Below the pieces are notes generated by a model that saw only the letters and a program-made list of their open reading frames with translations, did no database searches and was not told the origin of the DNA. The translations under genes and the position numbers were made by a program. 64,000 bases of DNA from an uncultured Oscillospiraceae bacterium (lineage in GTDB: Bacteria > Bacillota > Clostridia > Oscillospirales > Oscillospiraceae), in NCBI GenBank assembly GCA_902478785.1, contig CABSMJ010000002.1:62001-126000 (forward strand), read 5' to 3'. Positions 8,425-17,474 of this stretch are shown here, in pieces (the first letter of the stretch is position 1; every line of letters starts with the position of its first letter).

Positions 8425-9033
8425 ATGGAGAGCAGCTTTAAAACAACGATGTTCGGCGGATTCGAACGTCAGAGTGTGATCGATTATATCGAGAAGAACG
8501 CCCAGGAGGCGGCTCAGACGCAGGAGAAGCTGCATCAGGAAAATGAAGAGCTGGCGGCTGCCAAGGCTGCTCTGGAGCAGGAACTGGTGTCCCTGCGCAA
8601 ACAGGTGACGGACCTGGAGGAGAAAAGTGGCCGCCTTTCTGCGGAGCTGGAGGAAAAGAGCGCGGCTTTGGGATCTGCCCAGCAGGAGTTGGAGCAGATC
8701 CGTCCCAGGATGGAGGAGCTGACCGCTGAGGCGGAGCGCCTGCGGCCTGAGGCGGAGGCCTATGCCAGGGTAAAGGCGCACATCGGTGAGATCGAGTGCA
8801 GCGCCCAAAAACGGGCGGATGACCTGGAGGCCTCCGTGATGCAGCGTCTGAACCAGCAACTGGCGGAGTATAAGCGACAATATCAGGAGCTGGTGACCAC
8901 ATTCAATGTGGCCTCCGACCATGTATTGGGCGAGCTGAGAAAGGTGGAGGTAAACCTATCCCAGCTGCCACGGACCTTTGACAAGATGGGCGGCGACTTG
9001 GCTGACCTGGAACATGTCCTGCAAAAAAAGTAG
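8425..9033 (+). CDS. DivIVA-like coiled-coil protein
   Basis: The 202-residue product starts MESSFKTTMFGGFERQSV, followed by DYIEKN, a pattern like the N-terminal membrane-binding segment of DivIVA/GpsB proteins. A long Glu/Gln/Lys-rich coiled coil follows (about residues 25-150), then a final helical stretch. Such proteins mark curved membranes or division sites, but a specific role cannot be assigned. I take the ATG at 8425, with GGTGG just upstream; a TTG at 8407 is in frame but has no ribosome site. The gene is monocistronic, with its own promoter and terminator. Family membership is a moderate call because the similarity is limited to the N-terminus. Confidence 0.7.
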   Translation: MESSFKTTMFGGFERQSVIDYIEKNAQEAAQTQEKLHQENEELAAAKAALEQELVSLRKQVTDLEEKSGRLSAELEEKSAALGSAQQELEQIRPRMEELTAEAERLRPEAEAYARVKAHIGEIECSAQKRADDLEASVMQRLNQQLAEYKRQYQELVTTFNVASDHVLGELRKVEVNLSQLPRTFDKMGGDLADLEHVLQKK

Positions 9034-9057
9034 TGCAGGAAAACTTTACGGATAGAG

Positions 9058-9092
9058 AAAAATGCCAGGGAGGTACATCCGTGGCATTTTTT
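9058..9092 (+). terminator. intrinsic terminator after the DivIVA-like gene
   Basis: A 10-bp stem (9058-9067 with 9082-9091) is flanked by A and T runs and encloses a 14-nt loop that can itself pair in part. The T tract follows directly. Confidence 0.85.
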
Positions 9093-9166
9093 CTTTTCCA
9101 GGGGAAGACTAGGAGAAATAGAGAGATTGGCGTTAAAAAAATATCAATAAATTTGGCAAGTTACTG

Positions 9167-9195
9167 TTGATTTTCTCTATGAGTTCTTCTATAAT
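9167..9195 (+). promoter_or_regulatory. promoter of the V-type ATPase operon
   Basis: TTGATT (9167-9172) and consensus TATAAT (9190-9195) lie 17 nt apart in an A/T-rich tract. Transcription would start near 9202, giving a 5' leader of about 70 nt before the first subunit gene. No other promoter is obvious before the end of the nine-gene run. Confidence 0.75.
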
Positions 9196-9271
9196 TTCGG
9201 TAAAGTGGCAGAAATAACCGATTTTTGTAGGAAGAATTGTGAAATGTTTATCGGAGAGAAGGTGAGAGGAT

Positions 9272-9586
9272 ATGTCGTTGGAAGCCATTGAAAAGGTAAC
9301 GGAAGTAGAGAAGAAGGCCGCGGAGCGGAAAGCGGAAGCGGCGGCTGCCGCCAAGAAGACGGTGGCCGATGCGGAGGCGGCGGGCCGGGCAATGCTGCAA
9401 AAGGCGCGCGCTGAGGCGGAGGCCCAGGGCAAGGAACTGCTGCGGCAGGCGGAGGACGAGGCGAAAAAGCGTTCAGACCAGATCCTGCGGCAGGCAGCCC
9501 AGGACGGTGAGGCGCTCTGCCATGAGGCGGAGGCCAAGCTGGAGGAGGCTGCGGAGTTTATCGTCGGAAAGGTCGTGAATGGCTGA
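9272..9586 (+). CDS. V/A-type ATPase peripheral stalk subunit (G/H-like)
   Basis: The 104-residue protein is almost wholly an Ala/Glu/Lys/Arg-rich helix (residues 5-98) with an 11- or 7-residue repeat character, as expected for the right-handed coiled-coil stalk subunit that pairs with subunit E. Its place as first gene before subunit I matches ntpF of Enterococcus hirae, which supports the call more than sequence similarity does. The start ATG follows GAAGGTGAGAGG. Its TGA stop overlaps the ATG of the next gene by one base (TGATG), indicating coupled translation. Confidence 0.82.
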   Translation: MSLEAIEKVTEVEKKAAERKAEAAAAAKKTVADAEAAGRAMLQKARAEAEAQGKELLRQAEDEAKKRSDQILRQAAQDGEALCHEAEAKLEEAAEFIVGKVVNG

Positions 9587-11520
9587 TGGCTATCGTAAAA
9601 ATGAAGCGGGTCCGGCTTCTGGCCCTGGCATCTGACCGGGAAGACCTGATGGCTCGGCTCCAGCATCTGGGATGCGTGGAGATTGAGGAGCCGTCCGGAC
9701 GCCTCAGCGACCCGCAGTGGGCACAGCTGCTGTCCAGAGGGGACTCTTCGCTGCTCCAGCGAAAGGGAGAGCTGGCAGAGGCCAACACCGCTCTGGAGGC
9801 GTTGCGCAAGTATGCCGGAGTTTCTGATGGGATGTTTGCCCGCCGGGGCTTCGTCACCGAGGAAAAGCTTTTGAGTCGGCAGGTGCTGGACGAGGGCAAG
9901 GTGGTCTGTGACAAAATCAACGGTCTGCTCCAGGAGATCAGCCGCCTTCAGGCAGAGCAGACCCGGCTGGAGGCCAAACAGGCTTCCCTGGAGCCCTGGC
10001 GCACGCTGGATCTGCCTCTGGAGACCCAGTCTACTCAGACGGTGCTGGTCCGGTACGCGGTCTGTCCCGCGGGCGAGGATGTGGGGCAGATGCGCAACGC
10101 ACTGGCCACGTCTGACGGGGCGGCGGAGCTCTGGGAGATCAGCACCGACCGGGAGCAGCACTATCTTCTGTTGCTCATCTATCGCGCCGATGAGGCGGCG
10201 GTGATGGAGGCGCTGCGGCCCTTTGGCGTGAGCCTCACGGGCTTTAAGGACATCACGGGTACTGCGGCGGACAACCTGGCGCAGATCAAAGCGGCTCTGG
10301 AGGCCAATACCAAGCGGCAGAAGGACGCCCTGGCGGAGATCGCCGGCGAGAAGGAAAACAGCGAAAAGCTTCACCTCTATGCCGACCGGCTGACCCAGGA
10401 GGTAGCTCGGGAGGGCTGCAAGGAGCAGTTGCTCACCGATGGTACCATCCTCTTTTTGGAGGGCTGGGCCCCTGCGGAGTCTATGGAAGAGCTGGAGAAG
10501 CTCTTTGCCGAAAAGGGCTGCGCCTGGGAGGCTCAGGACCCCACGGAGGAGGAGATCCCTCAGGTGCCGGTAAAGCTGAAAAACAACCCCATCACCCGGG
10601 CGCTGAATATGGTGACAGAGATGTACTCTCTGCCCGCCTACGACGGCGTGGACCCCAACCCGCTGATGGCGCCTTTCTTCATCCTGTTCTACGGCATCAT
10701 GATGGCCGATATGGGATACGGACTGCTGATGATGATCGCCTCGGTGGTGGTGTTGCGGCGCTGCCGTCCCAAGGGCACTATGAATCATTTCTTCAGCCTT
10801 TTGGGTCTGTGCGGTGTGAGCACTTTTGTCTGGGGCGCTATCACCGGCGGCTTCTTCGGAGATTTCCTGACTCAGCTGGTGGGAATCATCAGCCCCGGCA
10901 CGGATTTTGCGCTGCCGGCGCTGTTCACACCTCTGAATGATACGCTGATGATCCTCATCGGTGCCATGGCGCTGGGCTTTGTCCAGATCCTCACCGGTAT
11001 GGCCATCAGCTTCGTGGAAAAGATCAAGCGGGGCGAGGTCATGGATGCCATCTGGGAGGAGGTCACCTGGTGGGTGGCCTTTGCCGGAGCGGCTCTGGCC
11101 ATTTTGGGTGTGACGCCCATCGTTCTGGTGATCGGATGCGTTATGGTGGTGGCCGGCCCGGTGGTGACCGGGAAGGGCTTTGGCAAGATCACCGGCATCT
11201 TTGGTTCTCTGTACAACCACATCACCGGGTACTTCGGCGACATTTTGTCCTATTCCCGTCTGATGGCCCTGATGCTGGCGGGCAGCGTCATTGCCCAGGT
11301 GTTCAACACCCTGGGTGCCATTCCCGGCAATGTGGTGGTATTCTTCATCATCTCCTTGGCGGGCAATGCCCTGAACTTTGCTCTGAACCTGCTGGGCTGC
11401 TACGTCCACGATCTGAGACTGCAGTGCCTGGAGTACTTTGGAAAATTCTACAAAGACGGCGGAAAGCCGTTCAAACCCCTGGAAATCAACACCAAATATG
11501 TGGATATCGTAAAAGATTAA
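9586..11520 (+). CDS. ntpI: V-type ATP synthase/ATPase subunit I
   Basis: Subunit I is the membrane stator that carries ions to and from the proteolipid ring. The 644-residue product has an N-terminal cytoplasmic arm with two coiled-coil stretches (about 90-130 and 230-270). A membrane half with about seven or eight hydrophobic segments follows, starting near residue 345 (PLMAPFFILFYGIMMADMGYG). The SYSRLMALMLAG segment near residue 555 includes the arginine expected to face the ring ion site. The start overlaps the previous stop by one base. The size is normal for the family. Confidence 0.95.
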   Translation: MAIVKMKRVRLLALASDREDLMARLQHLGCVEIEEPSGRLSDPQWAQLLSRGDSSLLQRKGELAEANTALEALRKYAGVSDGMFARRGFVTEEKLLSRQVLDEGKVVCDKINGLLQEISRLQAEQTRLEAKQASLEPWRTLDLPLETQSTQTVLVRYAVCPAGEDVGQMRNALATSDGAAELWEISTDREQHYLLLLIYRADEAAVMEALRPFGVSLTGFKDITGTAADNLAQIKAALEANTKRQKDALAEIAGEKENSEKLHLYADRLTQEVAREGCKEQLLTDGTILFLEGWAPAESMEELEKLFAEKGCAWEAQDPTEEEIPQVPVKLKNNPITRALNMVTEMYSLPAYDGVDPNPLMAPFFILFYGIMMADMGYGLLMMIASVVVLRRCRPKGTMNHFFSLLGLCGVSTFVWGAITGGFFGDFLTQLVGIISPGTDFALPALFTPLNDTLMILIGAMALGFVQILTGMAISFVEKIKRGEVMDAIWEEVTWWVAFAGAALAILGVTPIVLVIGCVMVVAGPVVTGKGFGKITGIFGSLYNHITGYFGDILSYSRLMALMLAGSVIAQVFNTLGAIPGNVVVFFIISLAGNALNFALNLLGCYVHDLRLQCLEYFGKFYKDGGKPFKPLEINTKYVDIVKD

Positions 11521-11533
11521 GGAGGAAAAGATT

Positions 11534-12022
11534 ATGGGATTCTTTGAAGCGTTTGGCGGTCTTGCTTTGGCACTGTTCGGCGCAGGTCTGGCGGCCGTCC
11601 TCAGCGGCATCGGCTCCGCCAAGGGTACCGGCATCGCCGGTGAGGCCGGCACCGGCCTTTTGTGCGAGGACCCTTCCAAGTTCGGTAAGGTCATGATTCT
11701 GCAGGTCATCCCCGGCACCCAGGGCCTGTATGGCCTGGTGGTTTGGTTCTTCGCCATCTTCCGCATGGGCCTTCTGGACGGCAGCGCCTTTGACCTGACC
11801 ATCCAGCAGGGCCTGCAGTACTTCGCTGCCTGCCTGCCCATGGCTTTGGGCGGCCTGTTCTCCGCCATTGCCCAGGGCCGTGTGGCTGCTGGTTCCATCA
11901 ACATCTTGGCCAAGAAGCCTGATGACTGGTCCAAGGGCATGGTGCTGTGCATCACCGTGGAGTTCTACGCCATTTTGTCTCTGCTTGCCTCCATGCTGAT
12001 GATCATCAACATCAGCGTCTGA
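11534..12022 (+). CDS. ntpK: V-type ATPase proteolipid subunit K (c-ring), Na+-type
   Basis: This 162-residue subunit forms the rotor ring. It contains four membrane helices arranged as two hairpins, the duplicated V-type form. Helix 2 carries PGTQGLYG, helix 3 IAQGRVAAG and helix 4 TVEFYAIL. By alignment from memory with E. hirae NtpK, Thr62, Gln63, Gln114 and Glu143 match its Na+ ligands Thr64, Gln65, Gln110 and Glu139, and Ile59 takes the place of a backbone-carbonyl leucine. This makes Na+ the predicted coupling ion; that step is inference. The ribosome site AAGGAGG is strong, as fits the most abundant subunit. The gene lies 13 nt after ntpI. Confidence 0.95.
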   Translation: MGFFEAFGGLALALFGAGLAAVLSGIGSAKGTGIAGEAGTGLLCEDPSKFGKVMILQVIPGTQGLYGLVVWFFAIFRMGLLDGSAFDLTIQQGLQYFAACLPMALGGLFSAIAQGRVAAGSINILAKKPDDWSKGMVLCITVEFYAILSLLASMLMIINISV

Positions 12023-12052
12023 TCCGGCCGGAACAGAAAGGCGGAATTCAGT

Positions 12053-12739
12053 ATGAACGGACTTGAAAAAATCACGGCGCGCATCGACGCCGACGTCCAG
12101 GCTGAAATCGACCGCGCCACCGCTCAAGCCCAGGCTCAGGCCGACGCCATCACTGCGGAGTACCGCGCCAAGGCGGAAAAGGAGGCGGCAGACCTGGCGG
12201 AGCGGAACAAGAAGGCGGCCGAGGAACGGCTGGAGCGTCTGGTCAGCGTGGCCCACATGGAGTCCCGGAAGGTGACTCTGGGTGCCAAGCAGAAGATGGT
12301 GGACGCCGCTTTTGACAGGGCGCTGGAGAAGCTGTGCGCCCTGCCGGAGGCAGAGTATGTGGGCATCCTGGCTACCCTTTTGGTGAAGGCTGCCTCCACC
12401 GGACGGGAGGAGGTCATCTTCTCTCCCCAGGACCGGGAGCGGGTGGGCAAGGCCGCAGTGGCCCAGGCCAACGCCGCCCTGGCCAAGGAGGTGGCGCCGG
12501 AGCTGCCGGAGGAGCTGAGTAACTCCAAGGTGGGCGCTCTTCTGAACAAGGTAGCCACCGGTGTATCGGCCCTGGCGGCAGGCACGGCCCAGTTGACGCT
12601 GTCCCAGGAGACCCGGCCCATTCAGGGCGGCTTCATCCTCAAGGATGGAAATGTGGAGGTCAACTGTACCTTTGACACTCTGGTGCGGCTCCAGCGGACG
12701 GAAATCGCCGGAGCGGTGGCCAATATCCTCTTTGGATAA
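12053..12739 (+). CDS. ntpE: V-type ATPase subunit E (peripheral stalk)
   Basis: Subunit E pairs with the G/H-type stalk protein and ties the A3B3 head to subunit I. The 228-residue protein has a long charged N-terminal helix (about 1-85). A globular C-terminal domain follows and contains the family motif GGFILKDGNVEVNCTFDTL (about 193-211) and the ending VANILFG. It has an AAAGGCGG-type ribosome site. A 75-nt gap with an inverted repeat separates it from ntpC. Confidence 0.93.
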   Translation: MNGLEKITARIDADVQAEIDRATAQAQAQADAITAEYRAKAEKEAADLAERNKKAAEERLERLVSVAHMESRKVTLGAKQKMVDAAFDRALEKLCALPEAEYVGILATLLVKAASTGREEVIFSPQDRERVGKAAVAQANAALAKEVAPELPEELSNSKVGALLNKVATGVSALAAGTAQLTLSQETRPIQGGFILKDGNVEVNCTFDTLVRLQRTEIAGAVANILFG

Positions 12740-12760
12740 TCGGTCGAAAAATCAGCGTTA

Positions 12761-12798
12761 TGCGCCGCAGATCCTGTCCGAGGGACACCGGCGGCGCA
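12761..12798 (+). other. inverted repeat between ntpE and ntpC
   Basis: TGCGCCGC (12761-12768) pairs perfectly with GCGGCGCA (12791-12798), a GC-rich 8-bp stem with a 22-nt loop. It lies just 2 nt before the ntpC ribosome-binding site AAGGAGG (12801-12807). There is no T tract, so a complete terminator is unlikely. An mRNA-stability or expression-tuning hairpin is the likelier reading. Confidence 0.55.
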
Positions 12799-12814
12799 GC
12801 AAGGAGGGACTGCC

Positions 12815-13816
12815 TTGACAAAAATCAAAGACACCGATTACCTGGCGCTGTCCAGCAGGATTAAGGCCATGGAGACCCGGCTGCTGAGCCAGAGCCGGAT
12901 GGAGCAGATTCTGGAGGCCCGCAGCGATGAGGAGGCGGCCAAGCTGCTGCAGGAGTGCGGCTACGGCGAGCTGACCTCCGACCGTCCCGAGGAGCTGGAC
13001 CGCGTGCTTGCGGCCTCCCGGGAGGCCATGCTGGCGGACTTGTCCGCCGCCGCGCCGGACCCCAGGTATATCGAGATCTTCAAGATGAAGTATGACTATC
13101 ACAACGCAAAGGTCCTGCTGAAGGCCCAGGCCCGGGGCGTGGACCCTGCGCCCATGCTTTCGGACATGGGCCGGGTGGACGTGGAAAAGCTCCGGGAGGC
13201 GGTGGAGAATGCCCACTGGACGGAGCTGCCCGACTGCCTGGGTCAGGCCATCGCTCAGGCCAAGGAGGTGCTGGACACCACCGGTGATCCCCAGCTTTCC
13301 GACGTGACGCTGGACCGCTGGTATTACCGGGAGATGCTGGAGACGGCTCAGGCCACCGGCAGCGATTTCCTCCTGGGCTATGTCCGGGCGGTGATCGACG
13401 CGGCCAACCTGCGCACTCTGGTGCGTATCCTGCGGATGGGCAAGGGCGCAGGCTTCCTGCGCAGCGCCCTCATCGAGGGCGGCAGCGTGTCCATGTCGGC
13501 TCTGCTGGCTGTGGGCAGCGCCGGCGGCAGCGGTTTGGCGGAGCTCTACGCCTCCACCTCCATGCAGGAGGCGGCGGAGAGCGGCGCGGCCGCACTGTCC
13601 GGCGGGGCGTTGACAGCCTTTGAAAAGCTGTGCGACGACGCGGTGGAGCGGTATCTGGCCGGGGCCAAGTATGTGCCCTTTGGCGAGGCGCCGCTGGTGG
13701 GGTATCTGGCCGCCCGGGAGACGGAGTATACCAATCTCCGCATCCTGTTCATCGGCCGCCGGCTGGGCCTGAGCGCCGAGACCATTCGGGAAAGGTTGCG
13801 TGAGGCTTATGTATAA
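12815..13816 (+). CDS. ntpC: V-type ATPase subunit C (d-like central stalk adaptor)
   Basis: Subunit C couples the central shaft to the proteolipid ring. The 333-residue, mostly helical product starts MTKIKDTDYLALSSRIKAME and has RILRMGKGAGF and EYTNLRILFIGR near its end, which fit the AC39/V-ATPase C family. The start codon is TTG at 12815, chosen because AAGGAGG lies 7 nt upstream and the N-terminus matches the family. Its 3' end overlaps the next gene by 8 nt. Confidence 0.92.
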   Translation: MTKIKDTDYLALSSRIKAMETRLLSQSRMEQILEARSDEEAAKLLQECGYGELTSDRPEELDRVLAASREAMLADLSAAAPDPRYIEIFKMKYDYHNAKVLLKAQARGVDPAPMLSDMGRVDVEKLREAVENAHWTELPDCLGQAIAQAKEVLDTTGDPQLSDVTLDRWYYREMLETAQATGSDFLLGYVRAVIDAANLRTLVRILRMGKGAGFLRSALIEGGSVSMSALLAVGSAGGSGLAELYASTSMQEAAESGAAALSGGALTAFEKLCDDAVERYLAGAKYVPFGEAPLVGYLAARETEYTNLRILFIGRRLGLSAETIRERLREAYV

Positions 13817-14117
13817 GATCGCTGTTGTGGGAGACCAGGCCTCCGTCATGGGCTTCCGGGCCCTGGGCCTGGACACCTACGCCGCCGACACCCCGGAGGA
13901 GGGCAAGAGCATCCTGCACCGTCTGGCTAAGGAGGACTGCGCCGTGATCTACATGACGGAGCAGCTGGCCGCCGGGATGCAGGCGGACATCGACCGCTAT
14001 AAGGACGAGCTCAAGCCCGCCATCATCCTGATCCCCGGACGGGAAGGATCCCTGGGCATCGGACGGGACAATATCCAGCGGGCCATCGAGCGGGCCGTCG
14101 GCGCGGATATTCTCTGA
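13809..14117 (+). CDS. ntpG: V-type ATPase subunit F (NtpG, central stalk)
   Basis: Subunit F binds subunit D in the rotating shaft. The 102-residue protein begins MYKIAVVGDQASVMGFRALG, the typical start of this small Rossmann-like family, and contains YMTEQLA and IILIPGREGSLGIG. I prefer the ATG at 13809, 8 nt inside ntpC, over a GTG at 13800 because it gives the family-standard N-terminus. Its position between ntpC and ntpA matches ntpG in E. hirae. A 193-nt spacer rich in hairpins follows. Confidence 0.93.
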   Translation: MYKIAVVGDQASVMGFRALGLDTYAADTPEEGKSILHRLAKEDCAVIYMTEQLAAGMQADIDRYKDELKPAIILIPGREGSLGIGRDNIQRAIERAVGADIL

Positions 14118-14125
14118 GAAATAAA

Positions 14126-14218
14126 GGGGAAGGGCGGAATGGCACCGCAGCGCAAGGCGCGGCGAAAGTTCCAAAACCTGCTTTCCCCAACCGCCCTCTT
14201 CCGGCGCTGCGGCGCCGG
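14126..14218 (+). other. hairpin-rich spacer between ntpG and ntpA
   Basis: GGGGAAGGGCGG (14126-14137) pairs imperfectly with CCGCCCTCTTCC (14191-14202). A second, perfect 7-bp hairpin, CCGGCGC with GCGCCGG, occupies 14201-14218. No T tract follows. The spacer carries no recognisable promoter or gene. It may act as an mRNA processing or stabilising element ahead of the genes for the threefold A and B subunits. Confidence 0.5.
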
Positions 14219-14310
14219 AGAGGGGGACGTATGCCGGGCACTTGTGCGGCCCGGCAGCGAAAAAGCTGCACAATTCCTTCTGCAAATCTGATGAAAGAAG
14301 GTTATACGAT

Positions 14311-16083
14311 TTGAGCGGAAAAGTTGTCAAAGTTTCCGGGCCGCTGGTGGTCGCCACAGGCCTTGCCGACGCGAACATGTCCGACGTGGTCCGCGTGGGT
14401 CCGCAGCGGCTCATTGGTGAGATCCTGACCATGAACGGGGACTCCGCCTCTATCCAGGTCTACGAGGAGACCTCCGGCCTGGGTCCCGGGGCTGAGGTGG
14501 TCACCACCGGCGCCCCCATGAGCGTGGAGCTGGGCCCCGGTATGATCGAGGGCATTTACGACGGTATCCAGCGTCCACTGGAGAAGATCGTGGAGAAGGT
14601 GGGCGCCTGCATCACCCGTGGTGTGGAGGTCTCTGCCCTGGACCACGAGAAGAAGTGGGAGTTCACCGCCACCGTGACCCCCGGCACCAAGGTCATTGGC
14701 GGTGACATCATCGGCACCGTGCCCGAGACGCCTGTGGTGCTCCATAAGATCATGGTGCCCCCCAACCTCAGCGGCACCATCACCGACATCAAGAGCGGTT
14801 CCTTCAACGTGACCGAGACTATCGCCACGCTGACCAAGGACGACGGCACCCAGGTGCCTTTGACCATGACCCAGCGCTGGCCTGTCCGAACCGGCCGCCC
14901 CTATCAGCACAAGTATCCCCCGGTGAAGCCCCTGTGCTCCGGCCAGCGGGTCATCGATACCATGTTCCCCATCGCCAAGGGCGGTACCGCCGCCGTGCCC
15001 GGCCCCTTCGGCTCCGGCAAGACCGTGGTGCAGCACCAGCTGGCCAAGTGGTCCGACGTGGACATCGTCATCTATATCGGCTGCGGCGAGCGCGGCAATG
15101 AGATGACCGACGTTCTGCGGGAGTTCCCCGAGCTGAAGGACCCCCGCACCGGCGAGACGCTGATGAAGCGGACGGTGCTGATCGCCAACACCTCCGATAT
15201 GCCCGTGGCCGCCCGTGAGGCCTCCGTGTATACCGGTATCACCATTGCCGAGTACTTCCGCGACATGGGCTATGACGTGGCCGTCATCGCCGACTCCACC
15301 TCCCGTTGGGCCGAGGCCCTCCGTGAGATGTCCGGCCGTCTGGAAGAGATGCCCGGCGAGGAGGGCTATCCTGCGTACCTGGCCTCCCGTCTGGCTCAGT
15401 TCTATGAGCGCGCCGGCTCCGTGGAGTGCATTGGCTCCGACGAGCGCCGGGGCAGCCTGACCGCCGTGGGCGCCGTGTCGCCTCCCGGCGGCGACCTGTC
15501 TGAGCCTGTGTCTCAGGCCACCATGCGTATCGTCAAGGTCTTCTGGGCCCTGGATGCCCAGCTGGCCTACAAGCGTCATTTCCCCGCCATCAACTGGCTG
15601 AACTCCTATTCTCTGTATCTGGATTCCCTGAAGCCCTGGTTCGATGAAAACCTGGGCAAGGAGTTTATGGAGGACCGGACCCGCGCCATGCGTCTGCTCC
15701 AGAGCGAAGCCAGCCTGAACGAGATCGTCCAGCTGGTGGGCAAGGACGCCCTGTCCCCGGCGGACCAGCTGACGCTGGAGGCTGCCCGGATGGTCCGCGA
15801 GGACTTCCTGCAGCAAAACGCCTTCGTGGACGTGGACGGTTTCTCCTCCTACGACCGGCAGGAGAAGCTGCTGGCCATGATCCTGCGCTATGACGAGCTG
15901 TGCCGGGCCGCTATTGAAAAGGGTGCCCCCACGGCCAAGCTCTTTGCCATTCCCGCCCGGGAGAAGATCGGCCGTGCCAAGAGCGTGGAGGTCGACGAGT
16001 ATCCCAAGGTCTATGAGGAGATCTCCCGCGAGATGGAAGCGGAGATCCAGGCCATTGCGGAACAGGGAGGTGAGGACCAGTGA
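14311..16083 (+). CDS. ntpA: V-type ATP synthase/ATPase catalytic subunit A
   Basis: Subunit A is the nucleotide-hydrolysing subunit of the A3B3 head. With a TTG start at 14311 (MSGKVVKVSGPLVVA) the product is 590 residues, close to E. hirae NtpA; an in-frame GTG at 14242 would add 23 residues without family support. GAAGG lies about 8 nt before the TTG. The P-loop GPFGSGKTVV is near residue 231, followed by IGCGERGNEMTD and DSTSRWAEALRE. The long non-homologous insert that separates A from F-type beta subunits is present (about 110-190). Confidence 0.97.
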   Translation: MSGKVVKVSGPLVVATGLADANMSDVVRVGPQRLIGEILTMNGDSASIQVYEETSGLGPGAEVVTTGAPMSVELGPGMIEGIYDGIQRPLEKIVEKVGACITRGVEVSALDHEKKWEFTATVTPGTKVIGGDIIGTVPETPVVLHKIMVPPNLSGTITDIKSGSFNVTETIATLTKDDGTQVPLTMTQRWPVRTGRPYQHKYPPVKPLCSGQRVIDTMFPIAKGGTAAVPGPFGSGKTVVQHQLAKWSDVDIVIYIGCGERGNEMTDVLREFPELKDPRTGETLMKRTVLIANTSDMPVAAREASVYTGITIAEYFRDMGYDVAVIADSTSRWAEALREMSGRLEEMPGEEGYPAYLASRLAQFYERAGSVECIGSDERRGSLTAVGAVSPPGGDLSEPVSQATMRIVKVFWALDAQLAYKRHFPAINWLNSYSLYLDSLKPWFDENLGKEFMEDRTRAMRLLQSEASLNEIVQLVGKDALSPADQLTLEAARMVREDFLQQNAFVDVDGFSSYDRQEKLLAMILRYDELCRAAIEKGAPTAKLFAIPAREKIGRAKSVEVDEYPKVYEEISREMEAEIQAIAEQGGEDQ

Positions 16084-17462
16084 TTCGTGAATATCGCACC
16101 ATTCAGGAGATCGCCAGCCCCCTGATGATGGTTCGTATGGTGGAAAATGTCACCTACGACGAGCTGGTGGAGGTGGAGCTGCCCGACGGCGGCATCCGCC
16201 GGGGCAAGGTGCTGGAGGTCAACGGCGACACCGCCGTGGTCCAGCTGTTTGAATCCGCCCAGGGCATCAACCTGGCCCAGTCCAAGGTCCGTTTCCTGGG
16301 CCACCCGCTGCAGCTGGGTGTGTCCACTGATATGCTGGGCCGTGTGTTCAACGGTATGGGCCAGCCCATCGACGGCGGCCCCGAGATCCTGGCGGAGGAG
16401 TACCGGGACATCAACGGCCTGCCCATGAACCCGGCCGCCCGGGACTACCCCAATGAGTTTATTCAGACCGGTGTCAGCACTATCGACGGTCTGAACACCC
16501 TGGTCCGCGGCCAGAAGCTGCCTATCTTCTCCGGCTCCGGTCTGCCCCACGCCAATCTGGCGGCCCAGATCGCCCGGCAGGCCAAGGTGCTGGGCGATGA
16601 CAACTCCAACTTCGCCGTGGTGTTTGCCGCCATTGGCATCACCTTCGAGGAGTCCGAGTTCTTCGTCAGCGAGTTCCGCCGCACCGGCGCCATCGACCGG
16701 ACGGTGCTCTTCTCCAACCTGGCCAATGACCCCGCCGTGGAGCGTATCTCCACGCCCCGTATGGCCCTGACCGCTGCGGAGTATCTGGCCTTTGAAAAGG
16801 GCATGCACGTGCTGGTCATCCTGACGGATATCACCAACTACGCTGAGGCCCTTCGTGAGGTCTCCGCCGCCAAGAAGGAGGTCCCCGGCCGCCGCGGCTT
16901 CCCCGGCTACCTGTATACAGACCTGGCCACCATGTATGAGCGGGCCGGCCGCCGTCTGGGCTGCCCCGGCTCCATCACCATGATCCCCATCCTCACCATG
17001 CCCGAGGACGACAAGACCCACCCCATCCCCGACCTGACCGGCTATATCACCGAGGGTCAGATCATCCTCAGCCGTGAGCTGTACCGCAAGGGCATCAATC
17101 CCCCTGTGGACGTGCTGCCCAGCCTGAGCCGTCTGAAGGATAAGGGTATCGGCGACGGCAAGACCCGTGAGGATCACGCCGACACCATGAACCAGCTCTT
17201 TGCCGCCTATTCCACCGGTAAGGACAACAAGGAGCTCATGAGCATCCTGGGCGAGGCGGCTCTGACGCCCACCGACCTGCTGTACGCCAAGTTCGCCGAC
17301 GAATTTGAGCGCCGCTATGTCAACCAGGGCTACGATGAGAACCGCTCCATCCAGGAGACCCTGGATCTGGGCTGGGAGCTTTTGAGCATCCTGCCCACCT
17401 CGGAACTCAAGCGAATCAAGCAAAAGTATATCGACAAGTATCTGCCGAAGAAAGAGCAGTAA
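16080..17462 (+). CDS. ntpB: V-type ATP synthase/ATPase subunit B
   Basis: Subunit B is the non-catalytic partner of subunit A. The 460-residue product starts MIREYRTIQEIASPL from a GTG that overlaps the ntpA stop codon by 4 nt (GTGA), so translation is probably coupled, which suits the 3:3 stoichiometry. SGSGLPHANLAAQIARQ replaces the P-loop, as normal for B subunits. SLSRLKDKGIG and the C-terminal helical domain are intact. Confidence 0.97.
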   Translation: MIREYRTIQEIASPLMMVRMVENVTYDELVEVELPDGGIRRGKVLEVNGDTAVVQLFESAQGINLAQSKVRFLGHPLQLGVSTDMLGRVFNGMGQPIDGGPEILAEEYRDINGLPMNPAARDYPNEFIQTGVSTIDGLNTLVRGQKLPIFSGSGLPHANLAAQIARQAKVLGDDNSNFAVVFAAIGITFEESEFFVSEFRRTGAIDRTVLFSNLANDPAVERISTPRMALTAAEYLAFEKGMHVLVILTDITNYAEALREVSAAKKEVPGRRGFPGYLYTDLATMYERAGRRLGCPGSITMIPILTMPEDDKTHPIPDLTGYITEGQIILSRELYRKGINPPVDVLPSLSRLKDKGIGDGKTREDHADTMNQLFAAYSTGKDNKELMSILGEAALTPTDLLYAKFADEFERRYVNQGYDENRSIQETLDLGWELLSILPTSELKRIKQKYIDKYLPKKEQ

Positions 17463-17474
17463 GGAGGGGGGACC

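Noticed and set aside
9133..11955. Very long open frame (about 940 codons) on the minus strand opposite ntpI and ntpK.
   Set aside because: It mirrors real coding sequence on the other strand, has low-complexity His/Gln/Leu-rich content and matches no family. High-GC third positions create such antisense frames; several others here (3524-6148, 16011-18419, 57657-59720) were rejected for the same reason.
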